Assembly: GCA_020633675.1 (NCBI GenBank) | Contig: JACKDE010000001.1 | Span: forward strand, 1,284,837-1,348,836 | Length of the DNA stretch: 64,000 bases | Source of the DNA: Deferribacteres bacterium | GTDB taxonomy: Bacteria > Zhuqueibacterota > Zhuqueibacteria > Zhuqueibacterales > Geothermadaptataceae | Direction of reading: 5' to 3' | Part shown: positions 37,192-46,842 of the stretch, piece after piece | Layout of the letters: each line of letters opens with the position of its first letter | Position numbering within the stretch: the stretch's first letter is position 1 | Translations under genes and position numbers: made by a program | Notes under the pieces: model-generated | What the model was told of the DNA's origin: nothing | What the model saw: the letters and a program-made list of their open reading frames with translations, nothing else | Databases searched by the model: none

Positions 37192-38360
37192 TAGTTTTTC
37201 CTCGTCTGGTCGGATAAGTACCGCATGACCATAGCCGTCATATCATCGTTCTGCGGGGCGCTACCCTGGTGGTCCTGAATTTTGGCAATGGTTGCATTGA
37301 GCAAGTCTTTTAGACCTGCAGCGTGACATTCCGCCAAAGTGCTTTGCAATTTGGTTTCAGAAAACTCGTTGTCCTTCGAGTCCATGGCTTCGGTCAGGCC
37401 ATCGGTAAAAAAGAAAATCGTCTCGCCAGGCTGCAAACAGATACTTTTGGATTGATATTCGATTTTTTCAGTAATGCCGAGTGCCATTCCACCAACATAT
37501 TCGAGCGCTTCCACCTTACCATCTTTTCTGATAATCAATGGCGGGTGGTGGCCTGCATTGCAGTATTCAAAATCGCCTGTTTGGGTGTCGAAAACGCCGA
37601 AAAAAACTGTCACGAACATATTTGGCATGCTTTCGAGATACAGAATGCGATTGACAGTCTGGATGCAGTTGCTGCCTGGACCGCCGCGCAGTGCTGTTGC
37701 CTTGATAAGGGCACGCGTCATCGCCATAAAAATGGCAGCCGGAATGCCTTTGCCGGCCACATCACCAATCACGAGACCGAGCCGATACTCATCGATGAAA
37801 AAGAAATCGTAAAAATCACCGCCGACCTCTTTTGCGGGAATCATTTTGGCGTAAATTGCAAGGTCATTGCGTTGTGGAAAGGTTGAAGGCAAAAACGACA
37901 TCTGGATTCGGGTGGCCACTTCCAGTTCGCGTTGCAAGGCGATCAATTGGTCGTGTGATTCAAGAGCTTTTTTCAGGATTTGCAAGTCTGCCAGCGATTT
38001 CCTGATCGTGGTTTCGAGGTCGCTGAAATTGATGGGTTTGGTAACAAAGTCATGCGCACCGCGATTCATCGCGATACGGATATTTTCCATATCGCCATAG
38101 GCGGAAACGATCAGAATGCGTTTGTTGGTGTCGAGTTCTTTGATTTTTCCGAGCAGGGTCAAACCATCCATATTCGGCATATTGATGTCGGTCAAGACCA
38201 GGTCTATTGCGGGATTGTCGGCAAGTATTTGCAAGGCTTGCACACCATCCTCCGCAAACAGAAAATCAAATTCTCCACTTCTCATTTGATTCCGAAATTT
38301 TTGTCTGATGAGCAGCTGCAAATCGGGTTCATCATCAACCACCAGAATCTTTCCGGACAT
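37191..38360 (-). CDS. Response regulator with SpoIIE phosphatase output
   Basis: The receiver (1-125) has Asp10/Asp11, phospho-Asp58 in LVLTDIN and Lys108 in FVTKPIN. A coiled linker (LQRELEVATRIQMSFLP) leads to a PP2C domain with complete metal motifs: KEVGGDFYDF, IGDVAGKG, FTDGLTEAMD and PQNDDMTAM. GAGGG precedes the ATG. It heads the operon receiver-phosphatase, TonB receptor, YfiR, histidine kinase; the kinase at the end is its most likely phosphodonor. Its STAS target is not next to it; the nearest STAS gene is at 20.7 kb. Confidence 0.92.
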   Translation of the reverse strand: MSGKILVVDDEPDLQLLIRQKFRNQMRSGEFDFLFAEDGVQALQILADNPAIDLVLTDINMPNMDGLTLLGKIKELDTNKRILIVSAYGDMENIRIAMNRGAHDFVTKPINFSDLETTIRKSLADLQILKKALESHDQLIALQRELEVATRIQMSFLPSTFPQRNDLAIYAKMIPAKEVGGDFYDFFFIDEYRLGLVIGDVAGKGIPAAIFMAMTRALIKATALRGGPGSNCIQTVNRILYLESMPNMFVTVFFGVFDTQTGDFEYCNAGHHPPLIIRKDGKVEALEYVGGMALGITEKIEYQSKSICLQPGETIFFFTDGLTEAMDSKDNEFSETKLQSTLAECHAAGLKDLLNATIAKIQDHQGSAPQNDDMTAMVMRYLSDQTRKN

Positions 38361-38474
38361 TTTTCCCTCAAGTTATGGTTTGAAAACAAAAAAATGTTCT
38401 TGCGTCTCTAAATTTTAATCTGAATCGAGACAGAACAAAACAGGTAAACGCGGATATAAACGAAGAAGATGCAA

Positions 38475-39797
38475 TTATTTTCCCAGAACGTACGTGGGCA
38501 GCCAGGTCGCAGATTCCGGGATGAGAATGACCAGCAACAATCCGATGAGCTGAATAATGATAAACGGAATGATACCACGGTATATCTGGGATGTTTTGAC
38601 CTGCGGCGGTGCGACACCCTTTAAGTAGAAGAGTGAGAAACCAAAGGGTGGCGTAAGGAAGGAAGTCTGCAAGTTCATTGCGATTAAAATGCCAACCCAG
38701 AGCAGGCTGATGCCGAGGTGCTCAAAGATCGGTGCCACAACGGGTACAATGATGAAGGTGATTTCGATAAAATCGATAAAAAAGCCAGCGACAAAGATGA
38801 TTAGCATGACGAGCGCGAGAAATAGGTTGGGACTGAGATTAGCGCCGATGATCATCGCTTTAAGATAAGTATCGCCGTGCAGCCCGCGGAAGACCAGCCC
38901 AAAAGAAGTGGCACCGACAAGAATGATGAATACCATTGAAGTCAAAAAGGTGGTTTCGCGCATCACACCTTTGAGGGTTTTCAGACTGAATCTGCGCTGC
39001 AGAATGGTTAAAATTGTGGCACCGAGCGCACCGACCGCAGCAGCTTCTGTAGGGGATGCGATACCGGCAAAAATAGATCCCAGCACAGCAACCATCAACG
39101 TAAATGGTGGGAAGAATGCTTTTAAAACGCGCTTGACAGCAACCATGCCTTTAAATTTGTCCAGCTCATCGGCAGGCATTGCAGGCGCGGCTTTGGGTTT
39201 GAAAATCGAAATCGCTACAATCCACATAAGATAAAGCCCGACCAGAAAAACACCTGGAATGATGGCTCCGATGAACATGTCGCCGACTGGCACATCGAGA
39301 ATGCTGCCAAGCAGAACCAGGACGATGCTCGGTGGGATGATTTGCCCGAGTGTACCGGCCGCGGAAATCGTGCCTGTTGCAAGCTCGGTGCTGTAGCCGC
39401 GCTTGAGCATGGTTGGCAGGCTGAGCATGCCCATGGTGACCACGGTTGCTCCAACAATGCCGGTTGAGGCGGCCAGCAATCCACCGACTATCACGACGGA
39501 GATGGCGAGTCCCCCTCGCAAGCGGCCAAAGAGCAGCGCCATTGTTTCGAGAAGTTCTTCCGCCAGCCCGGATTTTTCCAGCATGACACCCATGTAAACG
39601 AACAGCGGTACGGCAATTAACACGTAATTGGACATGACGCCCCAAATACGGAGCGGCAATAGATTGAAAAAATTGGGGCCTAGGGTAAAGAAACCGAAAA
39701 GCAGAGACACACCACCCAGGGTGAATGCGACCGGAAAGCCAAAGATCAGCAAAGCGAAGAGGGCCAGGAACATCAAAATCGGCAAAAACTCAGTCAT
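38475..39797 (-). CDS. dctM: TRAP transporter large permease (DctM)
   Basis: About 12-13 hydrophobic helices in 440 residues. Family phrases are VAFTLGGVSLLFG, GGLAISVVIVGGLLAASTGIVGA and FLTPPFGFSLFYLKGV. It drives uptake of carboxylate-type or amphiphilic organic anions by Na+ symport with a periplasmic binding protein. ATG 39797 with GAGGT upstream is preferred to a TTG three codons earlier; it overlaps the small subunit gene by 8 bp. No DctP binding-protein gene lies on either side. Confidence 0.93.
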   Translation of the reverse strand: MTEFLPILMFLALFALLIFGFPVAFTLGGVSLLFGFFTLGPNFFNLLPLRIWGVMSNYVLIAVPLFVYMGVMLEKSGLAEELLETMALLFGRLRGGLAISVVIVGGLLAASTGIVGATVVTMGMLSLPTMLKRGYSTELATGTISAAGTLGQIIPPSIVLVLLGSILDVPVGDMFIGAIIPGVFLVGLYLMWIVAISIFKPKAAPAMPADELDKFKGMVAVKRVLKAFFPPFTLMVAVLGSIFAGIASPTEAAAVGALGATILTILQRRFSLKTLKGVMRETTFLTSMVFIILVGATSFGLVFRGLHGDTYLKAMIIGANLSPNLFLALVMLIIFVAGFFIDFIEITFIIVPVVAPIFEHLGISLLWVGILIAMNLQTSFLTPPFGFSLFYLKGVAPPQVKTSQIYRGIIPFIIIQLIGLLLVILIPESATWLPTYVLGK

Positions 39798-40326
39798 CGA
39801 TTGCAACCTCGCTCTCTAACGTTTCGCCCCGAATGATCAACATCGACTTAAAAATATCAGCAACACCCTGAATCAAGACAAGGATAAAACCCAATGGAAT
39901 GCAGGCTTTCAGAATAAAGCGTGCGGGCAGTCCACCGGGATCAGGCGAGGATTCCATGAACTGAAATGAATTCGATACAAACGTTGTCGAACTCCAGATG
40001 ATCAGCAAACAAAAGGGCAGCAGAAACAAGATGGAACCTAACAGGTTGATCCATGCTTGCTTTTCTGGCGTCAGCCTGATGTACAGCACATCGACACGCA
40101 CATGCCGATCATGCTTCAGGGTGTAAGCTGCGCCGAGCAAAAAGATGATTGCGAAGAAATGCCACTCCAGTTCCTGAATGGCAACACTGCTGTTTTTAAA
40201 AAAATAGCGTGTGATCACATCGAAAACGACCACAATCATCATTGCCGTGGTGAACCAGGAGACATATTGGCCGGATTTTTCACTGACGTTTTCAGCAAAT
40301 TGGATGTATGATTGCAAAATTTTCAC
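39790..40326 (-). CDS. dctQ: TRAP transporter small permease (DctQ)
   Basis: A 178-aa protein with four membrane helices and the DctQ signature VFDVITRYFFKNSSVAIQEL plus LGAAYTLKHDRHVRVDVLY. It pairs with DctM in TRAP transporters and braces the transporter core. The start is GTG at 40326 with AAGGCGG upstream. No solute-binding protein gene precedes it, which is where dctP often lies. Confidence 0.92.
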   Translation of the reverse strand: MKILQSYIQFAENVSEKSGQYVSWFTTAMMIVVVFDVITRYFFKNSSVAIQELEWHFFAIIFLLGAAYTLKHDRHVRVDVLYIRLTPEKQAWINLLGSILFLLPFCLLIIWSSTTFVSNSFQFMESSPDPGGLPARFILKACIPLGFILVLIQGVADIFKSMLIIRGETLESEVAIDD

Positions 40327-40746
40327 AGTCCGCCTTTGTATTTTAACGTGAAAGAAGAGTCACATTGCATACTAATTTACAGGTCTAAAGTCAAGCGAAA
40401 AGTGACATTTAAGCACTGATCCACATAATGGCAAAAAAATAATAAATTGTAATTTGGCGTATTGTTTTTATATTATCAAATTCTGCAAAAGCGGGCAGAT
40501 GGTAAACCATTTCACGCTTTATGCAGTATGCATTGCGGCCAATCACGACGCGCTAATTCGCGATGCATTTCCGCAAAGTAACGAAATCATCTCCTTCTCA
40601 GCGCACGCCATTCCACAGCTCCTTCGCACAGCCTTTCGCGCATCATTACGGGAAGTGATGGGACATTTTCCTGCGTTTGTTTGATTTTGTATCCGGAGTC
40701 AGTACGTTTCGTTTGCGGTTTCACTTCAAACAGGGTTTGTTTAAAA
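40327..40746. other. Divergent intergenic region (TRAP / GCS2-CBS)
   Basis: 420 bp. An open frame of about 76 codons lies at 40454-40684 (+), but it has no start signal, family resemblance or typical composition, so I treat it as non-coding. A possible promoter lies at 40447-40476. Nothing else recognised. Confidence 0.5.
40447..40476 (+). promoter_or_regulatory. Possible sigma-70-type promoter
   Basis: TTGTAA (40447-40452), 18 nt, TATTAT (40471-40476) in an AT-rich stretch. It would give a long leader (about 265 nt) before the ligase start at 40747. Tentative. Confidence 0.28.
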
Positions 40747-42660
40747 ATGTCCAGTAGCAAACTGAATGTTATGTATGGCGCTAACGATCAGCGATTTTTT
40801 GTCAATCAACTGCTGCACGATCTCTATGCACTTGAGCAAATGCTGGCAAATGGGCAGTTGGAGAATGACATCCGCAGGATTGGAGCTGAGCAGGAACTGA
40901 CGATCATCGACCGCCAGTATCGTCCCGCTTCGCATGCGCTCGATATTCTTAATCAAACAGCAGACAGCCATTTTACCAACGAGCTTGCGCTTTTTAATTT
41001 GGAGTTCAATCTCGATCCGATTGTTTATGGCGATAAATGTCTGAGCAGCTTAGAACGGCGAATCAGCGATCTGATGGTCAAGATCAGCACCATCGCCAAT
41101 AGCTTCGAGTGCGAGTTGGCCATGGTGGGGATTTTGCCGACCATTCGCAAGTCCGACCTCGATCTGCATAATCTCACGCCGAAAGGACGCTATGCAGCAC
41201 TGAACGATGCGATTATGCATATGCGTGGCGGCGCTTATGAGCTGAACATCAAAGGCACGGATGAGCTGCATATCGACCACGATTCGGTAATGCTTGAAGC
41301 GGCCAACGCGAGCTTTCAAGTCCATTTTCAGGTTTCACCACATGAATTTGCGCGGCTGTATAATTTTGCACAGGCGGTCACGGCGCCGGTTTTGGCAGCT
41401 GCCGTCAATTCGCCGTTGCTTTTTGGCAAGCGCCTGTGGCAGGAAACCCGGATTGTGGTTTTTCAACAGGCCATCGATACGCGCACTTCCTCGACCTTTC
41501 CACGAGACTTGATGCCGCGCGTCAATTTTGGCACAAAGTGGGTCGATGCATCGGTGTTGGAGATCTTTCAGGAAGACATTTCGCGTTTCCGCGCGATTGT
41601 CGGTAATGTGGTGGACGAAGATGCCAACGAGGCATTGAAAAATGGCAGAGTGCCATTTTTAAAAGCGCTGCAATTATTTAACGGCACTGTTTATCGATGG
41701 AATCGGCCTTGCTATGGCATCACCAACGGCAAGCCGCACCTGCGCATCGAAAACCGTGCGTTGCCTGCCGGCCCAACTCCTGCAGACGAAATTGCAAATG
41801 CCGCCTTTTGGTTCGGCCTGATCAGCGGAATGGCCGCCAAGTATAAAGATATCCGCAAAGTCATGCTCTTTGACGATGCGAAAATCAATTTTTTTGCAGC
41901 GGCCCGACTTGGGCTCAACGCCCAATTTTTATGGGTCGATGGCGAAATTGTTCCCGCTCGAACGCTCATTCTGGAAGAGCTGCTGCCAATCGCCCGCGCA
42001 GGCCTCGAAGACGGTCGCATCGATCCGCAGGATATTGATCGCTATCTCGGCATTATTGAGAATCGTGTTGCTTCCGGAAAATCCGGTGCGAGCTGGATGC
42101 TCAATTCCTATCGATCTTTAAAAGAACAATCCACAGCGAACGATGCATTGACTTCGTTGACTGCTTCGCTGATCGAGAATCAGAAGAGTGGTCGTCCGGT
42201 GCATGAATGGCAACCTGCGCAGGCCGCGCCCAAAAAAGCGCGGATAAACAGCTACAAAACAGTCGACCAGATCATGTCGACGGATTTGCTGACAGTGGGT
42301 CCGGAAGAACCGCTCGTGCTGGCCGCTTGCCTGATGGTCTGGAAGCGAATTCGTCATTTGCCGGTTGAAGATAGCCAGAGCCGTTTGGTTGGCATCATCT
42401 CTTATCGTTCGCTGGTGCGACTTTTGTTGCCGAACATTTTTTCGAGCAAGAATCAGTCGATACCGGTTGCGGAGATTATGGTCAAAAATCCGGTCACCAT
42501 TTCACCGGAAACAACGATTGTCCAAGCCAGCGAGATGATGCGCGAAAAACAAATCGGGTGCTTGCCGGTGGTGCGAAACGACAGGCTGGTGGGGTTGCTG
42601 ACGGAACAGGATTTGGCCGTTATTTCGGTGCATCTGCTGCAAGAACGGCTACAGGAATAG
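40747..42660 (+). CDS. GCS2-family glutamate-cysteine-ligase-like enzyme with CBS pair
   Basis: Residues ~15-450 are a carboxylate-amine ligase of the GCS2/YbdK group: RRIGAEQELTIID (ATP/Glu-binding Glu), LFNLEFNLDP, RGGAYELNIKGTDELH and YGITNGKPHLRIENRALPAGPT. From ~505 a pair of CBS domains follows (DQIMSTDLLTVGPEEPL; EIMVKNPVTISPETTIVQA), which usually bind adenine nucleotides and would tie activity to energy state. It should join the gamma-carboxyl of glutamate to an amine; the acceptor is unknown. I chose ATG 40747; a TTG at 40681 adds 22 residues. An aspartoacylase-like gene follows 13 bp later. Confidence 0.83.
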   Translation: MSSSKLNVMYGANDQRFFVNQLLHDLYALEQMLANGQLENDIRRIGAEQELTIIDRQYRPASHALDILNQTADSHFTNELALFNLEFNLDPIVYGDKCLSSLERRISDLMVKISTIANSFECELAMVGILPTIRKSDLDLHNLTPKGRYAALNDAIMHMRGGAYELNIKGTDELHIDHDSVMLEAANASFQVHFQVSPHEFARLYNFAQAVTAPVLAAAVNSPLLFGKRLWQETRIVVFQQAIDTRTSSTFPRDLMPRVNFGTKWVDASVLEIFQEDISRFRAIVGNVVDEDANEALKNGRVPFLKALQLFNGTVYRWNRPCYGITNGKPHLRIENRALPAGPTPADEIANAAFWFGLISGMAAKYKDIRKVMLFDDAKINFFAAARLGLNAQFLWVDGEIVPARTLILEELLPIARAGLEDGRIDPQDIDRYLGIIENRVASGKSGASWMLNSYRSLKEQSTANDALTSLTASLIENQKSGRPVHEWQPAQAAPKKARINSYKTVDQIMSTDLLTVGPEEPLVLAACLMVWKRIRHLPVEDSQSRLVGIISYRSLVRLLLPNIFSSKNQSIPVAEIMVKNPVTISPETTIVQASEMMREKQIGCLPVVRNDRLVGLLTEQDLAVISVHLLQERLQE

Positions 42661-42673
42661 GTTTTTATATTCA

Positions 42674-43882
42674 ATGAATGGAATCGCTGAAATTGAAGAG
42701 CTTCGGAGTGAGCTCGCAGGGGAAATGAACTTGAATCGCGTCATTGGAAAATACAGCCAGGATCGGCCCGGCCCAACCCTTATTTGCATCGGCGGAATGC
42801 ATGGCAATGAGCCTGCTGGCGTGACCGCATTGCAGCGTGTCCTCGATTATTTGCATGCGAGCGGAGCGGAATTGGCCGGGCAATTCGTCGCGCTACGTGG
42901 TAATTTGCGTGCACTGGCACAAAAAAAGCGCTATATCGAAACCGATTTTAACCGTATGTGGACGCCCGAGCGCATGGCCAGGTTGAGGAGCGATGAAATA
43001 GCCGGCGCCCAAAATGCTGAATCTTTGGAGCAGTTTGAGTTGTTTCGGGAAATTGATTCAATCCTGGCTGAAACACGCGGCCCGGCCTATCTAATCGACT
43101 TGCACACGACCTCGGCGCCGAGTCAGCCATTTGCGATTTTCGGCGATACCATACGCAACCGCCGGTTTGCCAAAAAGCTGGGCGTGCCGCTCATCCTCGG
43201 GCTTGAAGAAGCTATCGCAGGCACATTGATGGAAGATATTACAAATCAGGGACATGTCGCGCTGGCTTTTGAATCCGGCCAGCATGATGATCCGCGCTCG
43301 ATTGAATTGCATGAGTCTGCCATCTGGTTGGCTCTCGAAGGCGCAGGTTGTATGTCGCGCAGGGATGTGCCGAATATCGAGGTGCACCGCAAGCATTTGT
43401 CAGGTGCAGCCCAAAACTTGCCCGAAGTATTGGAAGTCTGTTACCGACATGCCATCAAGCCAACGGATCATTTCAATATGATGCCGGGATTCGTGAATTT
43501 TCAGCAGGTCTATGAAGGCCAACTGTTAGCCCGTGACCGCCACGACTGGATCTGGGCGCCGAAAAATCTCAACATTTTTATGCCGCTTTATCAAGGCCTT
43601 GGAGATGACGGCTTTTTTCTGGCGCGGCCAGTGCACACGTTCTGGCTCAAAGTGTCAGCAGCGTTGCGGTACCTGCGCGTCGACCGCATTTTGCACAGCT
43701 TGCCGGGGGTGAGACGCCATCCAAAGGATGCATTTACCTACATCGTGGACACACGGATTGCGCGCTGGCTGGTGGTAGAGATTTTCCACCTGTTGGGGTT
43801 TCGCAAAGAGCGCACCGAAAATGGCAGCTTGATACTCAGCAAGCGCCGCTACGATTTATCCCCGCCTAAAAAACATCGGTGA
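42674..43882 (+). CDS. Succinylglutamate desuccinylase/aspartoacylase-family zinc hydrolase
   Basis: The M14-like zinc site is clear: IGGMHGNEPAG (His, Glu), a substrate-binding RGN (FVALRGNLRAL), ETDFNRMW, and LIDLHTTSAPSQPF with the second His. LAFESGQHDD continues the fold and probably contributes the catalytic Glu. Relatives cut N-acyl bonds of amino acids (N-acetyl-Asp, N2-succinyl-Glu). The C-terminal ~110 residues (from about 290) are an extra domain I do not recognise. The 13-bp gap after the GCS2-CBS gene suggests it acts on the same or a related gamma-glutamyl/acyl-amino-acid compound. Confidence 0.85.
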   Translation: MNGIAEIEELRSELAGEMNLNRVIGKYSQDRPGPTLICIGGMHGNEPAGVTALQRVLDYLHASGAELAGQFVALRGNLRALAQKKRYIETDFNRMWTPERMARLRSDEIAGAQNAESLEQFELFREIDSILAETRGPAYLIDLHTTSAPSQPFAIFGDTIRNRRFAKKLGVPLILGLEEAIAGTLMEDITNQGHVALAFESGQHDDPRSIELHESAIWLALEGAGCMSRRDVPNIEVHRKHLSGAAQNLPEVLEVCYRHAIKPTDHFNMMPGFVNFQQVYEGQLLARDRHDWIWAPKNLNIFMPLYQGLGDDGFFLARPVHTFWLKVSAALRYLRVDRILHSLPGVRRHPKDAFTYIVDTRIARWLVVEIFHLLGFRKERTENGSLILSKRRYDLSPPKKHR

Positions 43883-43904
43883 ATCCTGAGCCGATTCGAT
43901 GATC

Positions 43905-45236
43905 TCATTTCTCCGCGATACAGTATAAATTTTGGCCACGCAAGAACATTTCATTGCCCACAATAGCCGGGGATGCATCGAAATTATCGTCGAGTTGATT
44001 GGTGGCGAGCAATTCAAATGTGCTGCTGTTACGGATTACATTCACGACACCGTTGCGGCCTGTGAGATAAACACGATCCTGCGCTGCAACCGGCGATGCA
44101 TACACGCCCTGAATGCCATCGAGACGTTGCTGCGTATAGTTTGGTTTGCCTGTCCTTACATCAAAATTCGATAGAATGCCATTATTATTTTTCAGAAAGT
44201 ACAGATTGTTGCCATAGAGCAACGGCGATGGTACATATGGGGTATCCCGGTCGTGCTCCCACAAGACCGCATCGGTGCCCGAGATGTCGCCGCGCGCTTT
44301 GGAAAGATCGATTGCCTGCAATTTGTTGCCGCGAAAACCACTGGTGATGTAGACCACACCATTTTCAAAAACAGGGGAGGGAATGGTGTTCAGGGTCATG
44401 CCGTCACATTCCCAAATCACTTCACCATTGTCCGGATTATAGCTTCGGGTTTTGCCGGTCGCATTGACTATGACCTGGGTCTTGCCCGCATAGCGCACAA
44501 TAAGCGGAGTCGACCAGGACGTGACTTCATCACGCTGCTCCCGCCAGAGTTCCTTGCCGGTTTTTTTATCCAGCGCCACAATGAACGATTGTTCTTCATG
44601 GTCCCAATTTACGATAATTTTGTCGTCGACCAGGGATGGAGAGCTGCCTTCGCCAAAGCTGCCGCGCGTGCGCATATCGCCAAGATCGATATCCCACAGA
44701 AGTTTGCCTTTTAAATCATAGCAGTACAGGCCATAGGAGCCATAGTAGGCATAAACCCGCTCGCCATCCGTGATCGGAGAATTGGAGGCCCAGGTGCCGG
44801 TTGGATGGGTGCTGTCGTGTGGTTTTTGCACCCTTGCCACTTGTTGCCACAGCATGGAGCCGTCCTGACGATTGATCGCAAACAGCGTGAATTTGAGCGG
44901 CTGATCCGGTTCCACGCTACGACTACGGCGGTTTTGGCGGGCGTTAGCTTGTGGTTGATTTGACCCACTCTCATCAACCGGGACGGCAGATGTCACAAAA
45001 ATCATATTTCCCCAAACGATTGGCGATGAACTGCCTCTGCCGGGGATGTTAACTTTCCAGCGAATGTTTTTTTGTTCGCTCCATTCGATGGGTGGATTAC
45101 CATGGGTGGCAATCCCGCTTGCCAGAGGGCCGCGCCATTGCGGCCAGAATTTTTCCGCATCATCTTGCGGCGGCGAGCTCCATGCGAAAAGCAATGGCAA
45201 TGCGAAAAGACACGCTCCGATCATGAATCTTCTCAT
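43905..45236 (-). CDS. Exported PQQ-like beta-propeller protein
   Basis: MRRFMIGACLFALPLLFAW is a signal sequence; GGAG precedes ATG 45236, which I prefer to longer in-frame starts. The rest is a PQQ-enzyme-like eight-bladed propeller. FWPQWRGPLASG starts it and blades carry DLKGKLLWDIDLGD, DKKTGKELWREQ and NPDNGEVIWECDG. Such proteins, very common in Planctomycetes and FCB bacteria, rarely bind PQQ and often serve as scaffolds; no dehydrogenase or heme motif is visible. A short Arg/Asn-rich insert (ARQNRRSRS) lies near residue 100. It lies downstream of the M24 peptidase gene by 56 bp. Confidence 0.85.
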   Translation of the reverse strand: MRRFMIGACLFALPLLFAWSSPPQDDAEKFWPQWRGPLASGIATHGNPPIEWSEQKNIRWKVNIPGRGSSSPIVWGNMIFVTSAVPVDESGSNQPQANARQNRRSRSVEPDQPLKFTLFAINRQDGSMLWQQVARVQKPHDSTHPTGTWASNSPITDGERVYAYYGSYGLYCYDLKGKLLWDIDLGDMRTRGSFGEGSSPSLVDDKIIVNWDHEEQSFIVALDKKTGKELWREQRDEVTSWSTPLIVRYAGKTQVIVNATGKTRSYNPDNGEVIWECDGMTLNTIPSPVFENGVVYITSGFRGNKLQAIDLSKARGDISGTDAVLWEHDRDTPYVPSPLLYGNNLYFLKNNNGILSNFDVRTGKPNYTQQRLDGIQGVYASPVAAQDRVYLTGRNGVVNVIRNSSTFELLATNQLDDNFDASPAIVGNEMFLRGQNLYCIAEK

Positions 45237-45292
45237 TATTTTCTCCTGTTGATTCCATCCTGCTCTGTTCAGCCAGGCCTGAACTGACATTT

Positions 45293-46618
45293 TTATTTAA
45301 TCAAAATTAAGCTGGTTTGGCGGCCATCGATAAACTGCGCCCCCTTTTCATTAAAAATAGCATCTTCCTCCAGCATGATGCGGATTTTTTTTTGATTCCA
45401 TTCAGGAATGGCTACGGTGGCGTTCAGCTCAATCGAGTGTGCTGTGTCGCGATAGAGTGGGTAATCGCCGCGGCCGGGCACACCGCCTTGCTGATCCCAT
45501 AAACCGATTGTCGGGCCGGCAGCGTGGCCATGGTAGCCGATCGGATGGGTGTAAATGCTGGGCACAATGCTTTCGGCCTTCGCCTGCGATAACGAACGAG
45601 CTAAAATATCATTACCAGACCTGCCCTCGGCAAAATTCGACATCAGAATATCCTGCAGGCGGTTGCCGGCAGCCAAGGCTTTTTTCAGGCCATCAGGCGC
45701 ATCGGTCTCGCCATGCCGAAGTACGTAAGCATGTTGCTGTGTGTCGGTATTTAAGCCGAGATAAGTAATGCCGAAATCGACATGCAGCAAGTCGCCGCGC
45801 TGAATGACTTTTGCTTCATCACGCGATGAAAAATTGCCGGAGTGCTCGTCGTCGGCAGCACGCTGGATCGAAACCGATGGATGAAACCAGGTGATCAGCT
45901 TGAGCTCGCGAATACGTTCGCGATACCACCACTCCACATCATCCGTGCTGGTGACCCCGGGCTGTATGACCTTATTGGAAAAACCTTCTGCGATAATTTT
46001 ATGTGCAATTTCGCAAATGGTCGGGTAAACGGCCATCTCTTCGGGAATACGACGCTCGAGCCAGCCGATCGCCAGCTTTTCGCCCGACACGATTTTTGCA
46101 GCCGTTTGTGCAGGCAAGGCAGATCGAAAGCTCTCGAACTCACTATGGCTCACTCCATCCGCGAGCGCAAAAGTCTGTGAAAAATTAAGCGCGATTTTAT
46201 TCGGATTGCGTTCGGCGATAATTTCGGCAAGCCGTGCCCACTGATCCGGTTGTTGCTCCGGATTCCAGGCACTCTTAAAAAGTCGGCCAACATTATAGCG
46301 GGCAACAGCCAGGGTCTCCACACCCTCGGCAGCACCACGGTCATAAAAGACCAGAATGGTGCGTCTGCGTGCTGCCAGCCAGGTTGCAGGCAGCATGGTT
46401 TCGATGACCGGATCTTCATTGTATTCGCGTGCGATGACCACCCACATATCGATTTTTTCCCGCCGCATGAGTTCCGGTACGACCGCTTGCAGACGAATGT
46501 CAAGCCATCGGTCCCGTACTTCAGCCCGTTGGCGCATGGATAGGATGACAGGCAGGTCATTGGTCATCACGGAAGGAGTCGGTATAATGAAAAGTAAAAG
46601 CAGCAATTTCAGCAACAT
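45293..46618 (-). CDS. Exported M24-family (Xaa-Pro-type) metallopeptidase
   Basis: A short signal peptide (MLLKLLLLLFIIPTPSV) precedes a creatinase-like N-domain (~30-190) and a pita-bread M24 domain. All five metal ligands appear in order: LHVDFGITYLG (Asp), NTDTQQHAYVL (Asp), GYHGHAAGPTIGL (His), TAHSIELNATV (Glu) and MLEEDAIF (Glu). It would remove residues preceding proline, in the periplasm. GAGGAAAAT precedes the ATG. The PQQ-like propeller gene is 56 bp downstream and probably co-transcribed. Confidence 0.9.
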   Translation of the reverse strand: MLLKLLLLLFIIPTPSVMTNDLPVILSMRQRAEVRDRWLDIRLQAVVPELMRREKIDMWVVIAREYNEDPVIETMLPATWLAARRRTILVFYDRGAAEGVETLAVARYNVGRLFKSAWNPEQQPDQWARLAEIIAERNPNKIALNFSQTFALADGVSHSEFESFRSALPAQTAAKIVSGEKLAIGWLERRIPEEMAVYPTICEIAHKIIAEGFSNKVIQPGVTSTDDVEWWYRERIRELKLITWFHPSVSIQRAADDEHSGNFSSRDEAKVIQRGDLLHVDFGITYLGLNTDTQQHAYVLRHGETDAPDGLKKALAAGNRLQDILMSNFAEGRSGNDILARSLSQAKAESIVPSIYTHPIGYHGHAAGPTIGLWDQQGGVPGRGDYPLYRDTAHSIELNATVAIPEWNQKKIRIMLEEDAIFNEKGAQFIDGRQTSLILIK

Positions 46619-46842
46619 ATTTTCCTCGCAAAAGTATCGATGATCAAGATGTATTTAAATGTAAATTCGATATAAGCAAAACATCGAATTCACGTTGCTT
46701 TAGCAATATGTCGCATGTGCAGGGCGATGTCAACCAAAATCGAACTTGGAAATGCAGGCGGATGGGCTAACCTGAGGCAGGGCAAGAATGGCTCGCAACA
46801 CCATCGTGCGCGAGCCCGAGCCCGAGGTTTGTAAACTGTGGA

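Noticed and set aside
40454..40684. 76-codon open frame upstream of the GCS2-CBS gene
   Set aside because: No ribosome-binding site, no recognisable motif, and it overlaps the likely promoter region.
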